DNA from: Liolophura sinensis
Lineage: Eukaryota; Mollusca; Polyplacophora; Chitonida; Chitonidae
Length of the DNA: 64,000 bases
Assembly (NCBI RefSeq): GCF_032854445.1
Contig: NC_088302.1
Coordinates: 37,578,191-37,642,190, forward strand
Direction: 5' to 3'
Part shown: piece after piece, positions 25,215-36,895 of the stretch
Layout: each line of letters starts with the position of its first letter
Numbering within the stretch: position 1 is the first letter of the stretch
Translations under genes and position numbers: made by a program
The notes under the pieces: model-generated
Database searches by the model: none
The model's input: the letters and a program-made list of their open reading frames with translations, nothing else
Told to the model about the DNA's origin: nothing

Positions 25215-28200
25215 GTAAGTCCTCTCCACCTTAGCTCTTTAAACCATTGCTACACTGTCTATCTCCATACATAATTTGATAGAAGGCCAAGGGATTTTCA
25301 GGCGCGGATGCGGGATATAATATTGTCCCTCTCCGCACGTTTTATCAACAAGACTACAGAGGTCAGATTCGCTTTCGAGGATGTCTACAATCTAAATAAC
25401 GACTTTCGTGCCCTCCCATACTTGAGCTGCTCAAACGATTACTTGGTAATTATATTTTCTGTTTCATTAGACGAAATGAACAGAGTTACTTCTATATTCC
25501 AGCTACTTGTGTGAACTCCATCAGGTCGTCAAGAGTTTTGTCCTCAAATAGGACTACTCTATGTACATTAGATTTGTGTTGCTGGTTGGCAATTACCAGC
25601 CTTTTTTCCCAACATTAACGGTTGAGTAGTCTACTCTATCGGACGCCAGTTGTTTCAATCAGTTGATTTATTATTATACCTTTTGGTTTAAGGTAACTTG
25701 GCTGAAAGTGCAAGATATTTACTTGTAGGCTATTCCGTAGCAAGGGCATTTGTAAATACGTTCTGTCAAATCAATATCTACATTCTTGTGTGTCCTATTA
25801 TTCATATTCGGGTATGCCTCGCTCTAGGGTGGTCATCCCAGACTCCATAATGCTCTGTTAGAGCACTACCTCATAATATATTCCCAAATAGACAATAACA
25901 CGCCTGTGGCATAAAAATGAATGCAGAGAGCTCCGGTATAAAGACAAAAAAAGATAAATTAATATTCAAGAGTTTTGGGTTGTTTAGTGCCCCTTTGTTC
26001 AATCAATGCCGGAAGCGCTGCAAATTAGTCGAGCTCGTATCAAATCATTAGACTGGAGACGAAATTTCAAAGTAACTTCCTGCTAGATATACAACGCTTC
26101 GCCAAGAGTATAATGACACCCGTCGTTTGTAATGATTGATTGTCAGCATTTGGTGGCATATGAGCTTATTATCTCCAGTCCCGGGGGCACCACTTTCCAC
26201 AATAAATATCCCTCGGATTTTAAAACGAGCCACCATGACGACTAGCCAGGAGTCACCACGTACAATGCCATCACATAATGGTCACTGGACAAGAAACTTC
26301 TTGGGTGTTTTTAATAGACAAGCTATAATACGGCTTGCTCGTCCCCAGGAGAAGAATCTGTGGTGTCGTATAAGGGTTTGATTGAGTTTACTGACCATGT
26401 TGTGTCCGGCAACAACGGATTATGATGAGCACCACGACCACAGTTAATTACGATACCATATATATGTATATGATGACCGTTAGAGCCACTCAGGTCTGGT
26501 CTCGAAAGGTGCCCAAACGTTCTTTGTCAGCCAGATTGGCAGCGCGATAGACAGCTGGGTTAGGCGGAGCGATGGTGTCTCTAGCACTCTTCTCTTGGAC
26601 AATGACGTGGGACAATACTTCGCTACAGGAATCTGTATTATTTCGTTTCAATGGTCACCAGACGTGAATAAGCTTGGAGTAGACAGTTTGACATCTAGGT
26701 TGTGGTCATCGCGCCAACGGCATGGGAATAAGGCAAAATACAGAATGTGTTCTCGACCGATTCTGTTGTTGTTTCGGTTGTTGTTTATTGCAATCTTTTT
26801 TTTTGGACTTCTATGGCTCTTTTCCACAAGATCTCTCAACCCATATATTTTATACAATCTCGAAATATCAAAAATACAAAATTTCTTAATCTCAACTGAT
26901 TCCTTTGTAGCTTCGGGCCAAAATTCGATCTTTTCTTTACCTTCTGTTAAGGCGTATAGATTCCTTCAATCCGTCCTATCAATTTTTGGCCATTTCTGTA
27001 ACATTCTGTTAAATTTTAAGACCTTGTACTGCTAAGTATTAATAGTATCATTGGTGATAAGGCAGCATTAACATATATTATGTTTAATGTGGTCAAATTT
27101 CATACATAGACACAAAGAAAACGCACCTGAGATTTGAATTGATTACTCACTCTCTATAAATAACATGTATATTTTCAGATGTAAATTTTCAGATGCAATA
27201 CCTAAACACATAAATATAGTATTATTGGCTAAATGAAATTAACCGGTCTGATAATTCATACTATTAACGTTGTAATCGGATAGTACCAGAACGAGTTATG
27301 TGTGGACAACTTCTGCTTTTAAGTAATTAGTTTAAGTACTGCTTATATATATTTTTTTCAAAACTGAGATTCAAATTACATTTAAATTTGAACAGGTCTG
27401 CTGGAGTTTATATTTGAAAACGTTGATAGTTCATATTCCCATTAATTTTTTTCCTAATATTAATAATTCTTGCCGTGTACGTGTCTGTCGTTCTTGAGAA
27501 TTGTATGGACCAAGGCCAAAGAAACACTAATAAACTATGTCTTACTCTCAGCTTGGAAAAAGGATTGTTGTTAAGACGTATTTCCTAACTTTTTATTATG
27601 TACCGGTATCCCAAAATGTCTTGGCAGGCGGAAGACACACTTAAAACTGCGCAGGTCATCAACTGGTTGATTCCGAGGCATCCTTTGTCTTCAGAGAACC
27701 TGATGATTGATCCTTCACGTCGTTTAATGCAGTTTGCTGAACACATTTTTTTCTTCCCAGCATAAAAGCTGAGTTTGGATGAGGTGATTATCCAAAAGCC
27801 GTTAGGAACGTGCCTTAACCCTTCTCTTGTAAACTGCAGGCGTGATTCTCACTCCCAACTCATGGTTTCGTGGGCCATAGTTTGTTTGATGCCCTACAGA
27901 GAACACAGACAGAGACAGAACATCTATCATTTCAAATATCACGGTGATTACATACATGTGCAAAGTTATACTGGTTTAAAGATCTTTCGCCGCATACAAC
28001 CTGATATCTATTTGTGAGATGATTTACCACTTAAACTATACAGTACAAAAAACAGAATTAAAAAAAGTTATTAAACATCAGTGCTAGAGATTTGAAAGAG
28101 AAAATCAGCAGATATAACTCATTAACCCCACATGCTAGTGCTAATACAAGCACATTGCCATAGATCTACCTTTCGACAAACAATTCTCGCAAAACACCAG

Positions 28201-28619
28201 AGCTTAACTGAACTAAATCGGACTTTTATGCAAATATGTGACACGACAACTACATTAGCGTTTCAACCCTCCTCACGCCAACGACTCCATGTTGAGTGGA
28301 GCTTTGAGACAATGGCTGCAAATTCCACGTGTTTTTATAATCATATTGCTATGGACTCGCCACGAATATCGCATGGCAAAATCAATGTGTGGGAAACATA
28401 ATCGGGCTGCTGAAGGACGACTTTAACAATTCTGTCAAAGAGTCCACCGCAAACGTGCCACGTATTATTAGTCTCCCCACAAACGTTTATTTGCAACAGA
28501 CAAATAGGAAAAGTGAACAGACATGTTTCTGCTTTTAGAAGGAAGCCAGTATAGCATTTTATTCATAATGTCACCTATCTGAAAGAGCGTTGAAAACTGC
28601 GTTTTCAGATGAAATCTGA

Positions 28620-29065
28620 TATCAGTGGCTAGAAGCTATTTGATTCTAGTGTTAGTTCCCACTGACTGTGATTAAGTGGTTACAGAACAGTGATTAATTT
28701 GTTAGTACCCAGCGACTGTGTTGTTCAGTTGTTAGGTGGCAATTAATGTGATTAAGTTGTTAGTGGACAATAATTGCGTGATTAAGTTGTTTGTGGCCAG
28801 CCACTATGTTGTCCAGTTCTTAGTTCCCAATGAACGTGTTTAAGTTTTAGTGGCCAACAACTATGTTGTTCAGCTGTTAGTTTCTTGCAACTGTGTTGTG
28901 CAGTTGTTAGTTGCATATGAATGTGATTAAGCTGTTAGTTGTTCGTTGCCAATGGTTGTGATTAAGTGATCAGTTATTGTGTGATTCAATATTTGTAACC
29001 AATGACTGTGTTGTTCACTTGCTAGAGACCAACGATCCAGTGAATCAGTTGCTCAGTGGCCAATG
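28620..29065. repeat. Degenerate tandem array, unit about 36 bp
   Basis: Repeated block of the type CAATGACTGTGTTGTTCAGTT followed by GTTAGTGGCC, alternating with GTGATTAAGTTGTTAGTGG. Around twelve diverged units. Located in intron 1 of receptor gene 2. Confidence 0.75.
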
Positions 29066-29582
29066 AATCAAGCCGTGTTACACAACGTGATCGGAGACTA
29101 TATTAACTGTAGCAGTCATAAGTACACATTTTAAAGATGTATGTTGTCATTGCAGTTAACAACAACTTTGTCTACGATCATTTTTACTGGGCACAGTTGT
29201 ATAGAAAGTTGTATCATTCACATATGAGAGAAAAATGTCAAAAGCTATAATTGTTGGTCTGGCAGAAACCAAATTTGTCATTCAAAATAGTCATTTTGAT
29301 TGACAGTCCATCATATTGTTTACGCGTCATTCCAGTAGACGAGGGTTTAGATGATCAGTTCCTGATCTGTCAGCTAGCAAGAAACTGTTTATCAGTTTGT
29401 CCTTCCTTCTTCCTGAATACTGGAGCCAGTTTGTTATATTATCTGTTTGTAAACCAGCTTGGAAATCAGATTGTCTATTCCCACCGTAGTGGGATATGTA
29501 CATCAGTCAAGCAAAATACGAGTCATTTAGTGTCCGTTCAAAAATGGTCTATCAATCAATCAACTGACATGATATTCGTTTC

Positions 29583-29645
29583 AGTTATTTATTTTATTGA
29601 TTTTAAACGCCATGCTCAAGATTTTGTCGTTTATATTACATCGGC
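29583..29645 (-). mobile_element. Decayed SINE tail
   Basis: Plus strand TTTAAACGCCATGCTCAAGA preceded by TTATTTATTTTATTGA, a diverged reverse copy of the tail. It lies inside the longest open frame of the window, which argues against that frame being a gene. Confidence 0.5.
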
Positions 29646-30196
29646 CCGGCTTATAAGTGTAGGAAATCGGAAAAATTTTGATAGTAAAAAATACATTGTT
29701 ACTGAGTTTGTCACACAGTGTTGCGCATGCACGCGAACTACTAGGCTTAGGACGTCCCCTGTTAAGATTGTAAGTAAGTTTGGACGGAGTGTCCGGAATG
29801 TATGGCACTGCTCCACAATTGTGTCAAATGCCGCGCTGCTACATGTATATTTATCGTGTTGAACAGTTGTGAACAGATGCAGTGAAGCTTGACCGAGATA
29901 CATGTTTTGATTACCGACTAATTCTGCGCCAGCATGGTACAAGATTTGGATACTGATTTAAGTCATTCAACAAGAACATTCCTTGTGTTTTTTCCACTTG
30001 CATTATAATGCCTATTTTCGCATGAGTATGTAGTAATTTCTGGCAATTTCCTGCATACTTTCTTTATACTTCGGTGGTTTGTGTTAAACGTTGTTTAGGA
30101 ATTTTGGTCTTGCGATGATTGGCTCAGTACGTAAAAATAGTTGACTGCTGGTGTACATGGAGTCACACATACTATGACCCAGTCATTCTCTCAATC

Positions 30197-30300
30197 ATTC
30201 ATTTATTTTTTTGCTCGTTGTTTAACGCCATACTCAAGATTTTTTTTACTTATATGATGGCTGTCACTTTTATGGCTAGCGGAAACCAGAGTCCCTTGTG
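30197..30300 (-). mobile_element. Decayed SINE 3' fragment
   Basis: Plus strand TTGTTTAACGCCATACTCAA, then TTACTTATATGATGGCTGTC and GCTAGCGGAAACCAG. Reverse orientation, about 100 bp. Confidence 0.55.
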
Positions 30301-31702
30301 TCTGCATCATTTATCACTATGACAACGCCGGTATCAGATTGTCTTTCATTTACCCGTACATGCACTCATACGGTTAATCAAGACAAAGATTCGCCCACAC
30401 AAATTTCGTATATGACAGCTGTTCTCAGAAAAGGGATCGAACCTGTATAGCCCAGTTTTTTACGTAAATGTACGACAGGAAACCAAAAATAAACTTTGGT
30501 TTACACTATAAATAATAAATATATTACCTCAGATATGTTCACACTTACGAGTAGACCTTTACTAATTAAGTGTGTTTATGCTACAGATAAACATATTCAA
30601 ATATGGTGTTCTCTGTGGTTTGACTGACATCGAAACACAAGCTGTAGGTTAGGATTCAGAAATAAGTTTCGTACTTAAATTTCTTGCTTAATAGCACAGT
30701 TGTATCTAAAAACTGTAACGTCAGCTTAAATAAACTAGGTAATACATTATTAACCATGCCTTATAGTAAAGTGGTGTTATGTACATGAATTGCAATACTG
30801 TCCAGGGAAACCTTAGAACTGGAGGAATATAGTCTATCGCTATGGCAACATTATGAGGCTTGTGGGTTTTGGGTATTCCGTGAATCATTTCTCCAAGGCT
30901 TATTTTTTTCCTAGACGAAGTGCCAGTATATTTATGACGTTTTTCTCGACTCTAGCATATATGTCATAAAAGCAGACAAATCCTTGGAACCACATCAATC
31001 AGATTAAAGGAGAAAATTATGACATTGTAATTCTCAAAGATTCTCGAATCTACTTATACATGTACATTCCATGCCATAAACAACCGATTAACCGACTTTA
31101 TGTATATAGAAAGCAGAAAAGCGAAAACGTTAATTAAATGTCTTCATGCTATAATACCGGAAGAACAAATCGCGTGATGATATTTAGAGGAAGACATGGA
31201 TACGTCTAGTTCCGGGTTGATCAGTGAAATCCTTGTAGTTAAATTATTCAACGGGGCCACAGCTGGATAAGTGACAGACAGGCATACTTAACATAAACTT
31301 TGGTTAGTAGAGGTGTACACTGACTGGAACAAGTTTTGTATGTAACATGTAGTTTAAAGCGCAAGTATAATATGCTCTCAATCAAAACATCGCCAGTTAT
31401 ATAAATGAAAGGATGGTTCTAAGAATGTAGGTAAGATGGAACGATTGAATGATTAACTGGATGATTGAATGAGTAAATGAAGTATATTTACATATATACA
31501 TATTATTATAAGATAGAACCAGTCATTAGTTGGTAAAAATAATTCTCCTCAGCAAATATTGCCCGAGTTTTCAACTTCCATGCTTGTGTGTAATTGTTGC
31601 ATTAGCAAAAACTTTTGACATCGATTCAGTCTTAAGCAGAGACTTATTACAGTCAAAACATGATCAATCATGCTTTTAGAAGCGTAGATAAAACTGTGAA
31701 TA

Positions 31703-32295
31703 TTACCTTGCAAATTTGATGTCACCCAACTGACGTGGTGCATAAGTATGTGGCGGAGATGACTTCCTGGTGGTCACTGAACTGTTCTTTTCTTCCTCAA
31801 TATCCAAGACTCCCTGTGTGTTTCCCGTTATAAAAGCTTTTTGGAGGTAAACCAGCTGTAGGAGAGAAAATAATCCGTTAATGCCTTCTCTGAAGAATTC
31901 ATTGCAGACTGAAAAAAAACACAGTGCTTTCACAGTGTTCAGAATTTCAGTCTTTTCGTACTGAAAGAATTTCACCTGAACAGAATTACATTTTCGTGGA
32001 AGCCTTTTGTGACAGAAGTCATTACATGGGTTAAAGGTTGTATTAAAATAGTCCATGGATGGTTTTGCGGGTTTACCTCAATCGCACAAACTGAGGATTT
32101 ACATTTATTGCTTTCATGGCCGATAATCTCACTATATTCGTCTCTGGAAGGCATGGAGCGCGTGTATTCAGGGTGTTAATCGCTTACCATTTTAACAGCA
32201 ATGAATGCCAGGGTTTTCCCATTTGACTTAATGTTCCCTTGCACGCAACAGTGAGTAGGGAACTTCCGCAAGCACTTCGTATATTTTTTTTTGCC
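31703..32295 (-). other. Weak candidate for the 3' end of a nested minus-strand gene
   Basis: Two minus-strand segments can be joined in phase 0. Segment 32188-32295 has 36 codons, includes FPTHCCVQGNIKSNGKTLAF, and ends ATG before donor GTAAGC. Segment 31703-31855 has 50 codons plus a TAA stop, with acceptor TTTTCTCTCCTACAG, begins LVYLQKAFITGNTQGV and contains an acidic-basic stretch. The implied intron is 332 nt. I do not recognise the protein. The second segment has a good pyrimidine tract and coding-like composition, but the acceptor of the first (GTTAG) is poor and no 5' exon is identified. It lies antisense inside intron 1 of receptor gene 2. It may be a chance frame. Confidence 0.18.
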
Positions 32296-33316
32296 CTAAC
32301 ATTTGTTTTTCTATAGTAATCTAAGGAATTTCGAGAGCAGTCTTGTGACGCCAATAAAGAACACAGCCACTGGCTCCAATCGAAACGGCGTATGATAAGG
32401 GGAAACACTGGTAAACCACAAACAGACCTGATATATGGTCCAAGCTAATAAGCAGAGTAATCATCGTCTTAGAAAAACACACCAAAATGGTTAGACCTGC
32501 AGGATACATACGCTGAACGTCGTTTTTATCAGTGAGCTTGTCAAAAGAGCACAGCATACTGTTTATAGGTAGAGTAACTTTATTTAAAGTCAAAATGTTG
32601 TTTTGTCGCTTGCAAAGCCATCTCCGATCACTCAAAATGCGTTTTCGAATATTTTGTTCAAATTTTTCTACAAAATATGTTTTCTTGGTACTGTTTTTTT
32701 TATGTTTATGCATTAGACAAGTTTTAGTGACATTTATGGGTATCGGAATATCAAACATTATTTTTCCAGGTAACAATATATGAGTGACATGTCCTTGTGC
32801 ATTTTGCTTCGTGGAACTGTATTTAATACAAATACAATTGAAACTCCACATTTGTAACATTCTGTGCATCTTCGATACACCAGAAATAGCGAACTTAAAA
32901 TACTTATTCTAAGGAGCCGTCGTTATTTTGGTGTAAAATAGTAACAAAAACCTTGTCTCTAGGTTCCCTGATGTGTTTTAGATGTAATCCGCGTCATAGG
33001 TTCACTATGTCTTATATTCCTCAATTGGCCCGATTCCCGAAGGGCTGTAGACGACAATATGGCCGTCTTGTCTTTCCCAATGGGGACAATTAAATCAGCT
33101 AGTGATGGCGATTGTGGCAATGCTGAGTGGGAAATGCTTACAATCTGGGCTAATTGGGGAGCCACAGGGAATGACTGGTGCCGGGCTGAATTGGGATAAT
33201 TAGTCTTGCTAATCACGACACCTGCTACACATTCAGCATATAATCTGATAGTAGTGGGTTTAGGCAAGACAGAGATTTGTTATGGGTTGGTTGGATTTAT
33301 TTCTCATCATATGGAC

Positions 33317-33338
33317 AAATAAATGAATTCATTTATTT
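33317..33338. repeat. 22-bp perfect palindrome
   Basis: Perfect dyad centred on GAATTC with 8-bp AAATAAAT/ATTTATTT arms. Possibly chance in AT-rich DNA, or a remnant of two opposed SINE tails (AAATAAAT is the SINE terminus). Confidence 0.7.
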
Positions 33339-35404
33339 ATATAACGCAGTGCTAAATCTGTTGCATTTCTTACTTCAACACTTCCATTTTTGTCAAAAGC
33401 CTGTGCTTGAAAAATATAACTATTTATAATTTCATAGTTTAGTATTTCCCAACTGCACGTTTTGGGGTAGGTGGAAGTGTTACATGTGTTTGATGAGGGG
33501 TTACATGCACATACGTGTCCGCATCTCTGTACACAACACAAAGTCCGATTCTCCATTTTTCGCCATTTTATGGCTGTAAATTTCCAGTTTGAATCACTGT
33601 GCACAACTTGCGCCTAATGCACATGTAAGTGTGGCAGAGGATGTAGTGGGGGGACGAGGGTTAGTTTAGAAACTTTTGACAAGCCTTTTGCCCATAGGAT
33701 ATTTAAGGCAGGAAAATGTGCTTAACTTTGACGGTATTGAGTTCACTAAGGGAACTTGATGACATCTTGTTGTCACCAAGTTCACTGAAATGCCACTGCG
33801 TTGTCCGATTTTGTGAAACGCAAGAATCCGTTGCCACCAAGGGATGGTTCAGATTGTACTTATTTTTCAGCGAAAGTCAAGAGCATTAGATTCTTGAGTT
33901 AGCTGAGACAGGGCGGCGTAAGTAATCCTTAAATGGACCAGAAAATCATAAAGTTCACGCAGCTTAACTTTGGAGCTCCTTTTTGCACAAATTGCAACAA
34001 GGAGTCTGAAGTCTTTCCTACCAAACTGATCGAAGGCAGACATTCCCTTTAACAATATCGGGGCTCCGTCTTTAAATAACACATCTATCATAGGCCACTA
34101 ATAGGACTACACGTTAAGACAAATCTCTTATCGAGCTATCGACCGTTATTTACCTTGAGCATAGGCTACGGCTATGACGTTGCCGTTGGTAAACATGTTT
34201 AGTGTGGGGGATTTAGTGGGCATTGTAATGCTATTATTCTAGCTCACTCCCTTACTCGGACTATGACGTTGCTTCCAATATTAGTTTGCTCATGCCATAT
34301 CTGTGTATGCTTGCAAAAAGCCTGTCCCACTACGGACATATAAATGGTGATGCCTCACTCTAACAAGTGACCTAACCCACCAGACATGACACTGTTTCCC
34401 AGCAGAATTTACTAATACCACGCCAACCAACCAGTAATTCATCTGTACTCTATATAACTTGAACGGCATTATCCAAACAGTAACAGTTCAACTCTTCTAC
34501 ATGGCATTACTTACGACTGGTTTGTGAATTCCACCCAGTAATTTTTGACATAAGTCAAAATTTAAAACGTCAGTTTATGGTGCCAGTAGTCCGTGTCTAT
34601 GATCATAAATGTCTTGTTCAGTCTTCATAGTTTTATCTAATACGGTTAAGAAATGTGCGTTCAAATCACTTCTCAAATTTTTACTAATCAGGCGAGTCTG
34701 ATACTGTTTTCCGCTTTATGAAAAGAAGCTCCATAATGTAAGATTGATTTTTCAGAAGCAGTGCCATTTCGATATCACTTAATCACGAATGTTATGTGTA
34801 TTTGTGTTTACGATTCGGGTTTAAAGACGTACTTCATGATATTACACTCATATAAAAGAGGCCAAGTTTGTGGGTGAACGAACCTTCTGGTTACATGAAA
34901 AAATATCCCAAAATAAGTAATGGAAAGACCATTGCATACTACGTTCAAAACTGCGTGTATAAACCGTTTTCTGTTTTTACTTTAATTCAGCAAAATTAAG
35001 CCTAATACTATTTAATGTTGTAACAGCTCTTTTTTGTGAATTAAACTTGAAAACGTCATAAGGATTTCATTCAAAGGTAAAAGTACAACTAAGTATCGTA
35101 CCATCGTAGTCCTTAAACCCATCATATGATTCAAGCATTTATTCAGTTCAAAAACCTTTGAACTGCTCTGGTTGTCTTTTTACAGATGACTACTTATTTT
35201 TTGAAATTCTTCCACTTTAAAGCCACAGCAGAATCACTGCAAGTTGGATGAGCTTTAAACAACACATTTATTGCCATTTTTTTGTCACGTTTTCGCCTTT
35301 AATTGTGAACATTTTATTTCTTAGTCAGCGTTTTGCCTACTTGTGATTCCATTTATGTATGACATACTACTGGTTTGGCTTTCAAGAGATGTAAGTTAAC
35401 GCAG

Positions 35405-36600
35405 ACGGTATGTAGAGCATTTGATGAAGTTTGGATTTTCACCGGTTTGGTGTTCATGTGATGTGAGCTTACGCGGATGGAAGGACTGTTAGTGTGTTTG
35501 TGTTTATGTGTTATCGGTTACGGTTTCGCGGATGGAAGAAATGTTACAGGTTTTGTATTTATGTCTTATTGGTGACGCGGATGTAATGATTGTTACTGGC
35601 TTTATGTTTATGTGTTGTTAGCTACGCGGATGAAATGACTATTATTGGTTTAATGTTTATGTGTTACTGGTTACGCGGATGGAAGATATGTTACTGGTTT
35701 TGTGTTTATGTGTTATTGGTGACGCGGATGAAGGAATGTTACTGGGGTTGTGTTCATGTGTTATGAATTATACAGATAAAGGAATGTTGCTGAGTTTGTA
35801 TTCATGTGTTATGGGTTACGCGGATGAAGGAATGCTACTGGGTTTGCGTTTATGTGTTTTTGGTAACGCGGATGAAGGAAGGTTAGTGCGTTTGTAATAA
35901 TGTGTTATGGGTTACGCGGATGAAGGAATGTTACTGTGCTTGTGTTCATGTGTTATGGGTTTTACAGATGAAGGGATGATACTGGATTTGTGTTCATGTG
36001 TCATTGGTGACGCCGATGAAGGAATGTTACTGGGTTTGTGTTTATGTGTTATTGGTGACGCGGATGAAGGAATGTTACTGGGTTTGTGTTCATGTATTAT
36101 GGGTTATGGGTTATGCAGATGAAGGGATGTTACTGTGTTTGTGTTTATGTGTTTTTGGTGACACGGATGAAGGAAGGTTACTGGGTTTGTATTAATGCGT
36201 TATGGGTTACGCGGGTGAAGGAATGTTACTGGGTTTACTACAGGTTGCTAGCAGACCTTCAAACGTACGACCGAAGAAGTTATGCAGATGAAGGGATGTT
36301 TCTGGCTTTGTGTTATGGGTAACGCCGATGAAGGGATGATACTGGGTTTGTGTTCATGTGTTATGGGTAACGCCGATGAAGGGATGTTTCTGGGTTTGTG
36401 TTCATGTGTTATGGGTAACGCCGATGAAGGGATGATACTGGGTTTGTGTTCATGTGTTATGGGTAACGCCGATGAAGGGATGATACTGGGTTTGTGTTCA
36501 TGTGTTATGGGTAACACCGATGAAGGGATGATACTGGCTTTGTCCATATGCTATGGATAACAAGGATGAAAGAATGGTTACTGGCTTTGTGTTCATGTTC
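35405..36600. repeat. 48-bp minisatellite array
   Basis: More than 20 units of 48 bp with core GCGGATGAAGGAATGTTACT and GGGTTTGTGTTCATGTGTTA. The last five units (about 36310-36550) are nearly identical; the left units are more diverged. Because 48 is divisible by three, open frames persist through the array on both strands (for example 35661-35897 plus and 36248-36547 minus) and are artefacts. A SINE fragment and a complete SINE interrupt the array. Confidence 0.92.
36236..36283 (-). mobile_element. Small SINE fragment inside the 48-bp array
   Basis: CTACAGGTTGCTAGCAGACC followed by TTCAAACGTACGACCGAAGA resembles the body of the reverse SINE (compare the copy at 15.3 kb). It interrupts the minisatellite at one unit. 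Confidence 0.55.
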
Positions 36601-36863
36601 ATTTTTTTTTTGGATTGGTGTTTTACGCCGTACTCAAGAATATTTCACATATACGACGGCGGCCAGCATTATGGTGGGTGGAAACCGGGCACAGCCCGGG
36701 GGAAACCCACGACCATCCGCAGGTTGCTGGCAGACCTTCCCACTTTCGGCCGGAGAGGAAGCCAGGATGAGCTGGACTTGAACTCACAGCGACCGCATTG
36801 GTGAGAGGCTCCTGGGTCATTACGCTGCGCTAGCGCGCTAACCGACTGAGCCACGGAGGCCCC
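36601..36863 (-). mobile_element. Near-complete SINE inserted in a minisatellite
   Basis: Minus-oriented full-length member of the same SINE family. On the plus strand it runs from a T-rich tail through ATTGGTGTTTTACGCCGTAC to GCCACGGAGGCCCCC. The B-box GAGTTCAAGTCC (complement at 36774-36785) and the A-box are well preserved. Minisatellite sequence lies on both sides (GATGAAGGGATGTTACTGG resumes at 36866). No clear target-site duplication is visible, perhaps because the repeats around it have since recombined. Confidence 0.88.
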
Positions 36864-36895
36864 CAGATGAAGGGATGTTACTGGTTTTGCCTTGG
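36864..36895. repeat. Terminal minisatellite unit beyond the SINE
   Basis: AGATGAAGGGATGTTACTGG followed by TTTTGCCTTGGG is part of a 48-bp unit. It shows that the SINE at 36601-36863 lies inside the array rather than beside it. Confidence 0.75.

Noticed and set aside
26595-27035. 146-codon plus-strand frame with a hydrophobic stretch
   Set aside because: It begins at TTG. The hydrophobic segment comes from a T-rich run, and there is no family signature or splice context.
29251-29862. 203-codon plus-strand frame, the longest in the window
   Set aside because: It starts at a non-ATG codon, overlaps a decayed SINE tail at about 29583-29645, has no recognisable domain and lies in an intron.
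33867-34091. 74-codon minus-strand frame starting MIDVLFKDGAPILLKG
   Set aside because: The composition looks somewhat protein-like, but no matching exon, splice sites or family could be identified. It is kept only as part of the 31.7-34.1 kb finding.
35661-36560. Repetitive frames with DEGMLLGLC-type repeats on plus and SIIPSSALPITHEHKP on minus
   Set aside because: They are artefacts of the 48-bp (16-codon) minisatellite. No start context or gene structure is present.
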